A stretch of DNA of 64,000 nucleotides, from the NCBI GenBank assembly GCA_031292755.1, contig JARLGM010000007.1, positions 1 to 64,000 of the forward strand. Direction: 5' to 3'. Below, piece after piece: positions 47,842-55,646 of the stretch (the first letter of the stretch is position 1; every line of letters starts with the position of its first letter). The DNA comes from Candidatus Sulfopaludibacter sp. (GTDB taxonomy: Bacteria > Acidobacteriota > Terriglobia > Bryobacterales > Bryobacteraceae). The notes below the pieces were generated by a model. It saw only the letters and a program-made list of their open reading frames with translations. It had not been told where the DNA came from and ran no database searches. Made by a program: the position numbers and the translations under genes.

Positions 47842-48672
47842 ATGCGAGCATTTCTTTCCGCGGCTCTGTTAGCCGCCGTCGCTTTTGCCCAGCCGCCCCA
47901 ATTCGGACGCGGGGGTGGCAGCGAGACGATGCGACAAGCCAACCAACTCGATCTGGAAGGCAAAGGCGCCGAGGCCCGCGCGCTGTTCCAGAAGGAGATC
48001 GATAGCGCCGCCACTCCCGCGGCCAAGGCCAATGCGCAGCGCGCCATGGCGATGTCCTGGGCCTTCGAAGGCAACTGCAAAAAGACCGGCGAGTACGAGC
48101 AGATGGTGATCGATTACTGGGTCACGCGCGAAAGCGCCGAGCCGCACAACGCCTTTTACCAGGAAGGCGAGATGGCCGACGAAGCCGCGCGCGTCTGCAT
48201 CGATGCCGGCGACCTGGACGCCGCGGCGCAATGGTACAAGAAAGGCCACGACCTCGGCATCAAGGAGCCCGACGCTCCGGCCGATCGCAAGCTCCTGTGG
48301 GACTATCGCTGGCAGCACGCCGAGGCCCGCATCGCGGCGCGCCGCGGGAATCGCGCCGAGGCCGAACAACACATCGCCGCCGCCCGCGCCGATCTCGACA
48401 AAATGACCGGCCTCAAGGCGCAGCAGGAGGCGTTCTTTCCCTACCTGACGGGCTACGTGGCGCTCTACCTGGGGGACTACCAGAAGGCCCTGGCGGACCT
48501 GCAGAAAGCCAATCAGAACGATGTGTTCATTCAGTGTCTGCTGGGCATGACTTACGAAAAGCTGGGTGAGAAGGAGAAGGCCATGGAGTGTTACAAAAAG
48601 GCCTTTGCCACCAACGGGCACAATCCGCCGGCGGCGTTTGCCAAGCCCTTCGCGAGGAAGAAAATTGGTTAA
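47842..48672 (+). CDS. Exported TPR-repeat protein
   Basis: A 276-residue protein with a signal peptide (RAFLSAALLAAVAFAQ) and helix pairs of the TPR type along its length (ANQLDLEGKGAEARALFQKE; ARVCIDAGDLDAAAQWYKKG; GNRAEAEQHIAAARADLDKM; QCLLGMTYEKLGEKEKAMEC). It probably serves as a periplasmic scaffold. Its last codons overlap the start chosen for the following FKBP-DinB gene (8 bp). Confidence 0.85.
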   Translation: MRAFLSAALLAAVAFAQPPQFGRGGGSETMRQANQLDLEGKGAEARALFQKEIDSAATPAAKANAQRAMAMSWAFEGNCKKTGEYEQMVIDYWVTRESAEPHNAFYQEGEMADEAARVCIDAGDLDAAAQWYKKGHDLGIKEPDAPADRKLLWDYRWQHAEARIAARRGNRAEAEQHIAAARADLDKMTGLKAQQEAFFPYLTGYVALYLGDYQKALADLQKANQNDVFIQCLLGMTYEKLGEKEKAMECYKKAFATNGHNPPAAFAKPFARKKIG

Positions 48673-49636
48673 GTATCCCGTCAAAACACCGCTTGCTGAC
48701 GCGCGCGGCTCAGATCGGAGCCGCGAACGTGAGAGAGCGGCCTTCGCAAAACGCCTGGCGGCCATCTGTGCGGCGTTATTCTCACCCTGTCTCTACGCCC
48801 AGATGCCGGAAGTCGCCGGCAAGGTGGTGGACGCCGCGATCTACCGCTATATCGACATCCAGCAAGGCACGGGCGAGCCCGCCAAGCCCGGCCAGGAATA
48901 CACCGTTCATTACACCGGCTGGCTGCACGACGGAACCAAATTCGATTCGTCCGTGGGCAAAGATCCGCTCCAATTCATTCAGGGCCGCCGGCAGGTGATC
49001 GCCGGCTTTGATGTGGGCTTCGAAGGCATGAAGGTGGGAGGCAAGCGCCGCCTCTTCATCCCTTACCAGTTCGCTTATGGCGAGCAGGGCAGGCGCTCCA
49101 TTCCGCCCAAGGCCGAGCTGATTTTCGATGTGGAACTGGTGGCCGTGAAGGATGTGCCGCCCGCGCCCCCCGCGGCACGCGATCTGCTCCAGCCTTTCAC
49201 GGAACTCGAAAGCAAGGTGATGGCGCTGGCCAAGGCCGTCCCCGAAGAGAAGTACGCCTGGCGTCCCGGACCCGGCGTGCGCTCCTTCAAGGAAGTGATG
49301 CTGCACATTGCCTACGGCAACCGCCTCATGCTGAATATCGCTGACGGCGTGGACCTGAAAGAGATCGAAAAGCAGATCGAGAGTAATGCCAAGGAGGAAG
49401 GCGACACGCTCACCAAGGACCAGGTGATCGCCAGGCTGACGGACGGATTCGCCATCATCCGGGAGGCCCTGGAAAGCGCCAACAATGCCACTTTGAGCCG
49501 CGACGTGCAGTTCTTCCAGACCGCCACCACGCGGCGCGGAGTCCTGACCTTTGTCGATACGCACATCGCCGAACATCTGGGCCAGGCGATCGCCTATGCG
49601 CGCATGAACGGCATCGTGCCGCCCTGGTCAAACTGA
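48665..49636 (+). CDS. FKBP-type peptidyl-prolyl isomerase fused to a DinB-like domain, exported
   Basis: A 323-residue protein. Residues 1-45 form a leader with a late hydrophobic core (AAICAALFSPCLYAQ); the FKBP domain follows (about 50-155: EYTVHYTGWLHDGTKFDSSV, RQVIAGFDVGFEGMKVGGKR, PYQFAYGEQGRRSIPPKAEL), then a DinB/YfiT four-helix domain (about 170-320) with candidate metal His residues (EVMLHIAYGNR; DTHIAEHLGQAIAY). The frame has no ATG or GTG between the TPR gene and ATG 48804 (which would lose the signal); TTG 48665 is therefore the likely start. The leader contains a translated palindromic repeat. FKBPs isomerise prolyl bonds; the fusion's role is unknown. Confidence 0.85.
   Translation: MVKYPVKTPLADARGSDRSRERERAAFAKRLAAICAALFSPCLYAQMPEVAGKVVDAAIYRYIDIQQGTGEPAKPGQEYTVHYTGWLHDGTKFDSSVGKDPLQFIQGRRQVIAGFDVGFEGMKVGGKRRLFIPYQFAYGEQGRRSIPPKAELIFDVELVAVKDVPPAPPAARDLLQPFTELESKVMALAKAVPEEKYAWRPGPGVRSFKEVMLHIAYGNRLMLNIADGVDLKEIEKQIESNAKEEGDTLTKDQVIARLTDGFAIIREALESANNATLSRDVQFFQTATTRRGVLTFVDTHIAEHLGQAIAYARMNGIVPPWSN
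48689..48740. repeat. 52-bp imperfect palindrome inside the FKBP-DinB leader
   Basis: Arms of about 23 bp (CCGCTTGCTGACGCGCGCGG and its partner ending in GAGAGAGCGG) fold around AGATC. It encodes the odd basic stretch LADARGSDRSRERERA of the leader. I recall similar palindromes as dispersed intergenic repeats in this group, but could not check that here. Confidence 0.6.
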
Positions 49637-49638
49637 CC

Positions 49639-51309
49639 CTACGGCTCCCGAACCTGGAGCACCTGATCCCCCTTCACGTCGTGCAACTCCTGCACCCGCC
49701 CGCTTGGCCAGCGAATCTGGACGAGCCTGGCGCCGGCCGAATCGCCTAGGCCGAAGCGCACCAGCGGCTCGCTGGAAGACGCGTAGCCCACGCTCGTCGT
49801 GCAGTGGTTGTAGATCTTACCTCCGCCGGCCAGCGTGACGGTCACGCTGGCGCCGATCCCATCGCGATTGCTGCGCGTGCCGGTCAGTTTCAACGCCAGC
49901 CAGTGTCCGGCGTTCGGAGTGACGTTGCGGAACAGGCGGGCCGGCCCGTTCACGTTGGAGACCACCACATCCAGGCGGCCATCGTTATCGAAATCGGCAA
50001 AGGCGGCACCGCGGTACTGGCCGGGCAGCTGAAAATCCGCGCCGGCGGTTTTGGAGACGTCTTTGAACCTCCCATCGCCCTGGTTGCGCAGCACGGAATT
50101 CGGCAGCGACACGTCCGTGGCGAGCAGTTGATCCATCGAGGGAAAGTGCGAGTTCGCCGCGAATACGTCTTTGAAACCGTCGTTGTCGAAATCCTGCAAT
50201 CCGATGCCCCACCCGGTCAGCATGCGGGTCGCGACCGCCAGGCCCGAACGTGCCGTCACGTCTTCGAACGCGGGCGCTGCGCCGGTGTTGCGAAACAACG
50301 GATAGGTATCGTTGAACATGGCGGTGAAGATCAGGTCCGGCCGGCCGTCATTGTCGAAATCGCGGAAATCCGCGCCCATGCCGGCGACGGGGCGGCCGTC
50401 GTCGTTGAGCGCCACGCCGGCCAGCATTCCCACTTCCTCGAACTTTCCATGGCCCAGATTGTGGAAGAGAAAATTCGGCACGCTGTCGTTGGCCACGAAG
50501 ATATCCATCAGGCCGTCGCCGTCATAATCCGCCACGGCCACGCCCATTCCCTTGCCCAGTTGCGCGCCCAGGCCGGAGGATTCGGTAATGTCGGTGAAGG
50601 TGCCGTCGTGGTTGTTGCGGAAGAGCTGGTTGGGTGTGTCGTGATAGGCCCTGGGGTGGCAGTAGAGCGGCTTTTGGGGCGTGCCGCAAGTGGGTTCCAG
50701 CTTGGGGTCCCACTGCACGTAGTTGGAGACCACCAGGTCCAGCCAGCCATCGTTATCGATGTCCACCCAGGCGGCGGAAACCGACCATAGCTTGCCATAA
50801 TGCGCATCCACGCCGCCCAGGCGGGCTTTCGCGGTGACATCCTCAAACGTGCCGTCGCCGCGGTTGCGGTACAGAATGTTGCGGTTCAGGCCGGCCACGA
50901 AGATATCGGGATAGCCGTCGTTATCGTAATCGGCCACGGCCACTCCCATGGAATAGCCTTCGCCCGCCACGCCGGCTTTTTCCGTGACGTCCGTAAACGC
51001 GCCGTGGCAATCGTTGCGGAAGAGGCGGTTGAAATATTCGGGGCCGCTCTTCTTGAGAGACGGCATCTCCGCGCCGTTGGTGAAGAAGATGTCCATGCAG
51101 CCGTCGTTGTTGTAATCCAGCGCGGCCACTCCGCCCAGCATCAGTTCGGGTTGGTGAAACTTGCCGGCAGCGCCGTTGCGCAGTTGGAACTTGGGCCCGG
51201 TCTTGCCGGCCGTGTCCTCGAAACGGATCTGTGCCTGCGCGCCGGCGCCGGCCGCGAGAAGCAACAGCGTCAGTGCGATTGTGTCCGTCGTTGATAGTCG
51301 CGCAGCCAT
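49639..51309 (-). CDS. CRTAC1-type FG-GAP/VCBS repeat protein with ASPIC/UnbV domain
   Basis: A 556-residue exported protein; ATG 51309 opens the signal peptide (TDTIALTLLLLAAGAGAQAQ), while the frame upstream is antisense-like noise. Seven Ca-binding propeller blades are visible (DYNNDGCMDIFFTNG; DYDNDGYPDIFVAG; DIDNDGWLDLVVSNY; DYDGDGLMDIFVAND; DFDNDGRPDLIFTA; DFDNDGFKDVFAANS; DFDNDGRLDVVVSNV), then an ASPIC/UnbV domain (SNRDGIGASVTVTLAGGGKI; IRWPSGRVQELHDVKGDQVL). Likely an extracellular beta-propeller. It overlaps the cytochrome gene by 40 bp, indicating co-expression. Confidence 0.9.
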   Translation of the reverse strand: MAARLSTTDTIALTLLLLAAGAGAQAQIRFEDTAGKTGPKFQLRNGAAGKFHQPELMLGGVAALDYNNDGCMDIFFTNGAEMPSLKKSGPEYFNRLFRNDCHGAFTDVTEKAGVAGEGYSMGVAVADYDNDGYPDIFVAGLNRNILYRNRGDGTFEDVTAKARLGGVDAHYGKLWSVSAAWVDIDNDGWLDLVVSNYVQWDPKLEPTCGTPQKPLYCHPRAYHDTPNQLFRNNHDGTFTDITESSGLGAQLGKGMGVAVADYDGDGLMDIFVANDSVPNFLFHNLGHGKFEEVGMLAGVALNDDGRPVAGMGADFRDFDNDGRPDLIFTAMFNDTYPLFRNTGAAPAFEDVTARSGLAVATRMLTGWGIGLQDFDNDGFKDVFAANSHFPSMDQLLATDVSLPNSVLRNQGDGRFKDVSKTAGADFQLPGQYRGAAFADFDNDGRLDVVVSNVNGPARLFRNVTPNAGHWLALKLTGTRSNRDGIGASVTVTLAGGGKIYNHCTTSVGYASSSEPLVRFGLGDSAGARLVQIRWPSGRVQELHDVKGDQVLQVREP

Positions 51310-53702
51310 TCCGCCTGTTGCGCCGCCTCCTTGGTGCGGCCTTGCATCTGATAGATCCGGACCAGCAGATTGTGAGCCTCGGGAAGCTGCGGCTGAAGCC
51401 GGATGGACTCTTCCGCCGCGCCGGCAGCTTCGGCGGTGCGGTGGAGTTCCAGCAGCACCTTGGCCCTCCAGAAGTGGGCCAACGGGGAGTTCGGAACCGC
51501 CGCGATCGCCTGGTCGACTCGCTTCCGTGCCTCCTCCGCGCGTCCCGTATCGGAGAGCAACTCCACGTAGGCCAGTTGCAGGTCCACGTCCTGACCCGCC
51601 GCGGCGTTTCCGAGCAGGGCCTGCATGGCGGCTTCGGCCTCTTCGGTGCGCGCCAGCTTCTCCAGGCAAACGGCCCGCAGCGTGCGCGCCTTCCCCGCCC
51701 ACTCGGCCTCCGGCGCGAGTTTCAGAGCCTCTTCGAAATCCTGGAGGGCGGCTCCGTAATACTTACTTTGATATTTCACCTGGCCGTCCAGGAAGCGCGC
51801 CTGGGCGCCGGCGCCGCTGCTCTGCCCCGCGATCTTGGCTTCCACTTCGGCAAGCAACTGCTGCGCCGCGGCGTACTGCGGATCGTCGCGGGGAATCGCG
51901 TGGAGCATCGCCTGCGCGGCTTCGAACTCGCCCTTCGCCGCCAGGGACCGCGCCAGCAGGAACCGCGCGGGAATCGCCGGGTCGAGCTTCAACGTAGCAC
52001 GAAAGGCCGCGGCGGCACGATCCATATCGTCCGAAAGGAAGAAGAACTTGCCCGCGGCGAACTGCTGGTTGGCATCGTCGGAATCGAGCCGGGCGCGCGC
52101 GGCGTACAGTTCCTTCGCGCGCTCGAAACGGGCGCCGTCTTCGCCCGGAAACGGCCGCACTCCCATGGCCACCAGGCCGATTCCGGCATTCATCCGCACC
52201 GTCAGCACAGGATCTTTCAACAGCGATACCAGTTGCGGCGCCAGAGCCTCCCGTTGAGCTGCGCGAGGGCGGATGGCGGAGGCTGCCGTCGCCCGCACCA
52301 GCGGGTCGGGGTCCGCGAAGGCACGGAGCAGCGCGCCGTAGGCGGTGGGGTCGTTGGGGAAACTGCCCAGGTATCCCGCCGCATTGGCGCGAATCCACGG
52401 GCCTCCCGCAGGGTCAGACAGAATTTCGAGCAGCGCCGGAATCGCCGCGGCGTTCCCCTGGCGGGCTTGCGTAAATGCATCGGCGCGGCGGATCCACTTC
52501 TGGCGCGATTTGGCGCCGTACCACAAGATCATCTGACGCGATGCCCAGGCGGCGTCTTTATCCTGGTGGCAGAGATTGCACGCATTCGGAATGCCGTGCG
52601 CGATGGTATTCTCGGGAACCGGTATGCCGATCGAGTGATCGCGCATGCGTGCATTGAGTCCGGTCACCGTGGCCGGCATGTGGCACTCCACGCAGGAACT
52701 GCCGGCGCTCTTCGGAGCATGATGGGTGTGCGCCGCAGGGTTCGCCGCAACCGCCTTGTGGCAGCCGGAGCACACGGCGTTATCGTCGGCCCGTGACTGT
52801 GGGTTGTGGGAGCCGGTGTGGCAGGCGATGCAGGTGGCGTTCCCCTTCAAGAAGCACTGGCTCTGCCACAGGGCGACGGCATCGTTGGCGAACCACCGCG
52901 GACGCCCGTCTGGCCAGAAGGCCGGGTCCTGCGATGCAGGCAGGCGATACTCCATCACCGGCATGAAGGAATCGTAGTAATCGGCGCCCGCCGTAAAACC
53001 GGCGGCATAGATGTCGCGCGCGGAATGGCATGGTGCGCAAACCATGGTGCTGCGCGCCGCATCCAGGCGGGCGGGATTGACGATATTGTCGCGCGCGGGC
53101 TTAGCGGCATGACGGCTTCCCGGGCCATGGCAGATCTCGCAATCCATCCCCAGGCTCTGCCATGTGGTGCGGTAACGCGGGCCCTCCGGGTCGAAGTTCT
53201 TTTGTGCGCGGCTGACGTGGCAGGAGTAGCAGGTCTTATTCCAGATGGGTACGACGTCATTGGGCGATTCTTCGGGGTTGGCCGCGTCCAGATCGTGAAT
53301 CCACTTCTTGCGGAGCGTGTCCCAGGTGGCCGGAAGCACGACGATGCTGCCATCGGGCATGGTGGTGAGGTACTGCTGCACGCGGCGGCCGCCGAGCGTG
53401 AAGTCGATGCGGTGTTCCCAGGGCTTGCGGGACAGGTCAGACTCGGTCATGTAGTAACCGCCGTCACGCTGGGCGAGCAGATACGTGGACCCGCGGACCA
53501 CCACTTTGCCCACTCCAAAATCCCCTTCCACGCTGCCTTTCGTGGCGGGCTGCATCATTTTGGCGTGGCGCGATTCCGACCACGCCCGATGAATGGCGGC
53601 GTGGCATTTGGCGCAGGCCGCGGCGCCGGCATAGCCCTCGGGGGACTGCGCTGCAAGCGGGATTGCGGTGATGAGCAGGAGCAGGCCTCCCAGACTCCGC
53701 AT
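51270..53702 (-). CDS. Octahaem c-type cytochrome with HEAT-like and TPR repeats
   Basis: An 810-residue protein with a signal peptide (RSLGGLLLLITAIPLAAQ; ATG 53702). Eight CxxCH haem-binding motifs occur between about residues 30 and 390: CAKCH, CYSCH, CEICH, CAPCH, CIACH, CSGCH, CVECH and CNLCH. Then come HEAT-like repeats (residues about 420-520, AIPALLEILSDPAGGPWIRA) and TPR repeats to the C-terminus. The cytochrome part resembles the doubled-CxxCH multihaem family; its electron partner is unknown. It starts 17 bp after the TIGR03437 gene and overlaps the CRTAC1-type gene, forming one unit of three exported proteins. Confidence 0.9.
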   Translation of the reverse strand: MRSLGGLLLLITAIPLAAQSPEGYAGAAACAKCHAAIHRAWSESRHAKMMQPATKGSVEGDFGVGKVVVRGSTYLLAQRDGGYYMTESDLSRKPWEHRIDFTLGGRRVQQYLTTMPDGSIVVLPATWDTLRKKWIHDLDAANPEESPNDVVPIWNKTCYSCHVSRAQKNFDPEGPRYRTTWQSLGMDCEICHGPGSRHAAKPARDNIVNPARLDAARSTMVCAPCHSARDIYAAGFTAGADYYDSFMPVMEYRLPASQDPAFWPDGRPRWFANDAVALWQSQCFLKGNATCIACHTGSHNPQSRADDNAVCSGCHKAVAANPAAHTHHAPKSAGSSCVECHMPATVTGLNARMRDHSIGIPVPENTIAHGIPNACNLCHQDKDAAWASRQMILWYGAKSRQKWIRRADAFTQARQGNAAAIPALLEILSDPAGGPWIRANAAGYLGSFPNDPTAYGALLRAFADPDPLVRATAASAIRPRAAQREALAPQLVSLLKDPVLTVRMNAGIGLVAMGVRPFPGEDGARFERAKELYAARARLDSDDANQQFAAGKFFFLSDDMDRAAAAFRATLKLDPAIPARFLLARSLAAKGEFEAAQAMLHAIPRDDPQYAAAQQLLAEVEAKIAGQSSGAGAQARFLDGQVKYQSKYYGAALQDFEEALKLAPEAEWAGKARTLRAVCLEKLARTEEAEAAMQALLGNAAAGQDVDLQLAYVELLSDTGRAEEARKRVDQAIAAVPNSPLAHFWRAKVLLELHRTAEAAGAAEESIRLQPQLPEAHNLLVRIYQMQGRTKEAAQQAEWLRDYQRRTQSH

Positions 53703-53719
53703 CAATCCAGGATAGCTCG

Positions 53720-54517
53720 CTAATCCGAGGGGTTGGCCACCGCTATGGTCACGGTAGTTGCCGTGGTGATTCCGTTGATCACGATCTGCAAAGACACCGC
53801 ACTTCCCGACGGCGCTCCGGGCGGCACTTGCACGGCCACCTGGTACTCGCCCGCGAACTGTGGCGAGAGCACGGAATATACCAACGTCGCCGGTATGCCG
53901 CCGATCAGCACGGCCGGCTGGAAGAGCGTGTTCACGATTTGCCCGCCGGTATCGGCGCCATTGGCGACCGGCGCGTCCACGGCGCCAAGACCGGTGCACC
54001 AGACCACCAGGTAACCGTCGATTGGTATGGGATGCGCCGGGAAACTCGCCAGGGACGCCTGCGGCGCGGCGATGGCACCATCGGAATTGTCGGTGGCGAC
54101 CGCCTGGCCCAGGCCATTCGCGCTCACCGCGAAGATCCCCGGCGCGGCGGGAACGATCGGAACACTCAGTGCCGCGGAGGCCCCGACCGTTGTGGTGACG
54201 ACCACATCCACCGGACCCAGCCCGAGGTTCCAGGGTACCTGCGCATTGATCTGGCCGGCGGAGACGAAGTACAGGGGCGCGGGCACGCCGCCAAAGGTGA
54301 CCGATTCCACATTTCCGAGCGTGGTGGCCAGCGGGATGGCCGCGGCTGTGACGGTCTGAGACGCCAGATTGGCGCCGAACACCGACGCGATGGAGCCCGG
54401 CGCCACGCCCCCGCCGGCATAATTGCCGGAGTTCACCACTCCGCCCGCGCCGATTACGGGCGTTTGGGCCTGCGCGAGCATAGCAAGTGACACGGCCAGC
54501 AATACAGCGCGCATCAC
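53720..54517 (-). CDS. TIGR03437 ('Solibacter C-terminal domain') exported protein
   Basis: A 265-residue protein with a signal peptide (RAVLLAVSLAMLAQA) followed almost entirely by a TIGR03437-type module: VVNSGNYAGGGVAPGSIASV, VESVTFGGVPAPLYFVSAGQ, INAQVPWNLGLGPVDVVVTT, GYLVVWCTGLGAVDAPVANG and GEYQVAVQVPPGAPSGSAVS. In most known proteins this module is the C-terminal part of large exported proteins; here it stands alone. Function unknown; its presence is a taxonomic hint at Solibacter-like bacteria. It heads the cytochrome/CRTAC1 unit. Confidence 0.9.
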   Translation of the reverse strand: MMRAVLLAVSLAMLAQAQTPVIGAGGVVNSGNYAGGGVAPGSIASVFGANLASQTVTAAAIPLATTLGNVESVTFGGVPAPLYFVSAGQINAQVPWNLGLGPVDVVVTTTVGASAALSVPIVPAAPGIFAVSANGLGQAVATDNSDGAIAAPQASLASFPAHPIPIDGYLVVWCTGLGAVDAPVANGADTGGQIVNTLFQPAVLIGGIPATLVYSVLSPQFAGEYQVAVQVPPGAPSGSAVSLQIVINGITTATTVTIAVANPSD

Positions 54518-54555
54518 TTCATTAATAACCCAACTGCGCCGGCCGGCGCCGGGCG

Positions 54556-54867
54556 TTACGTGACACTGCCCACAGAAACCTTGTTGCCGTCGACCAGGAT
54601 GGGCCGCTTGATCAGGTTGGGGTGTTGGGACATCAGGCGCAACGCCTCTTCGCGCGTGGGCGGGTTTTGTTTCATCCCCAGTTCGCGGTACAGTTCGTTA
54701 CGGGAATTCAGGAACGGCAGATGATCGCGCCGGCCGATCAGGCTGTCGAGTTCGGCGACGGAGAGTCCCCGGTTGAGGTCCACTTCCTCGAATTTCACGC
54801 CTCGTTCGCGAAGCAAACTCTTCGCTTTGCGGCAGGTGGTTCAGGTGGGCTTGAGGTAAAGTTTCAT
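54556..54867 (-). CDS. Probable selenoprotein of the ArsC/Spx family (UxxC active site)
   Basis: The frame from ATG 54867 runs to 54556 with one TGA at 54841-54843. With Sec there it encodes 103 residues: KLYLKPTUTTCRKAKSLLRE at the start (Sec9, Cys12), then GVKFEEVDLNRGLSVAELDS, NELYRELGMKQNPPTREEAL and HPNLIKRPILVDGNKVSVGS. This is the ArsC/Spx/YffB fold, about its normal length, with Sec replacing the first Cys of the CxxC motif and the family's conserved KRP segment present. A SECIS-like hairpin lies at 54808-54825. Conventional calling would start at an internal codon after the TGA and lose the active site. The ATG overlaps the stop of the ABC ATPase by one base (TGATGA), so it is the last gene of that operon. 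Arsenate reduction or a glutaredoxin-like role is possible. Confidence 0.82.
54808..54825 (-). promoter_or_regulatory. SECIS-like hairpin downstream of the in-frame TGA (ArsC/Spx-like gene)
   Basis: On the coding strand GCGAAG (54825-54820) pairs perfectly with CUUCGC (54813-54808) around the loop AGUUUG. The loop begins 22 nt after the UGA and G is its second base, with U next, as in the G-U of the E. coli fdhF SECIS loop. A further 3-bp helix across internal loops is possible. Fits the bacterial SECIS layout well. Confidence 0.6.
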
Positions 54868-55646
54868 CACAGCCAGTTTAAATCGGTGTACCGCTCGCCG
54901 GTCAAGTGAAGGAACAGCGGTTCCAGCGCGCGAAATTCGCGGCCGTCGTACTGGATGGCGCCCTCGTTCGCCAACACCGTGATATCGCCCTGCCACACCA
55001 GCTTGCCGGGCTTGGTGACGATGGCGACCTCGGTACACAGGCGTTCCACCGTTTCCAGCACGTGGCTGGTGATGAACACCGTGCGGCCCTGTTCGGTGAA
55101 GCGGCGCAGCCACTGCTTCATCAGGGCCACGCCCGCCGGGTCGATACTTTCGAAGGGCTCGTCCAGGAACAGGACTTCCGGGGCGTGGATGACGGCGGCG
55201 GCGAAGGCCACGCGCTTACGCATGCCGGTGGAGTACTCGGACAGGGTCTTGGAGGTATCGGTCAGTTCGAGCGCGGCCAGCAGTTCGGTGACGCGTTTGC
55301 GAGTGACCGCTTCATCGAGCCCGAACATGCGCCCGACGAAACCGAGGAACTCGTGCGCGTACAGGGGATCGAAAAGGCCCAGCGTTTCCGGCATGACGCC
55401 CATGCGCCGCTTAAGGTCGGCACTCTCGGTGGTGAAGGACTGGCCCAGGATTTCGACCGAGCCGCCGCTCGGGTCGAGTAGTCCGGTCAGGCATCCAATG
55501 GTGGTGCTCTTGCCGGAACCGTTGGGCCCCAGAAATCCGAACATGGAGCCGGCGCGCACGTTCAGCGAGAGGTTCTCCACGGCGAGAGTCTGGCCATACT
55601 TCTTCATCAGGTTGGTGACGCGGATGGCGTCGGAATGCGGATTCAT
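54867..55646 (-). CDS. ABC transporter ATP-binding protein
   Basis: A 259-residue ABC ATPase: Walker [18 protein letters not shown] loop [12 protein letters not shown], signature [20 protein letters not shown] (a YSTGM variant), Walker [14 protein letters not shown] and the H switch [13 protein letters not shown]. It resembles the ABC-2/drug-exporter subfamily with a leading [10 protein letters not shown] start. It lies directly after the permease gene (no intergenic base) and is coupled to the selenoprotein gene. Confidence 0.93.
   Translation of the reverse strand: MNPHSDAIRVTNLMKKYGQTLAVENLSLNVRAGSMFGFLGPNGSGKSTTIGCLTGLLDPSGGSVEILGQSFTTESADLKRRMGVMPETLGLFDPLYAHEFLGFVGRMFGLDEAVTRKRVTELLAALELTDTSKTLSEYSTGMRKRVAFAAAVIHAPEVLFLDEPFESIDPAGVALMKQWLRRFTEQGRTVFITSHVLETVERLCTEVAIVTKPGKLVWQGDITVLANEGAIQYDGREFRALEPLFLHLTGERYTDLNWL

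Noticed and set aside
54556-54816. 86-codon gene starting after the TGA in the ArsC/Spx-like region
   Set aside because: It would lack the first strand and the active site, while the upstream ATG in the same frame is coupled to the ABC ATPase and completes the fold when TGA is read as Sec.
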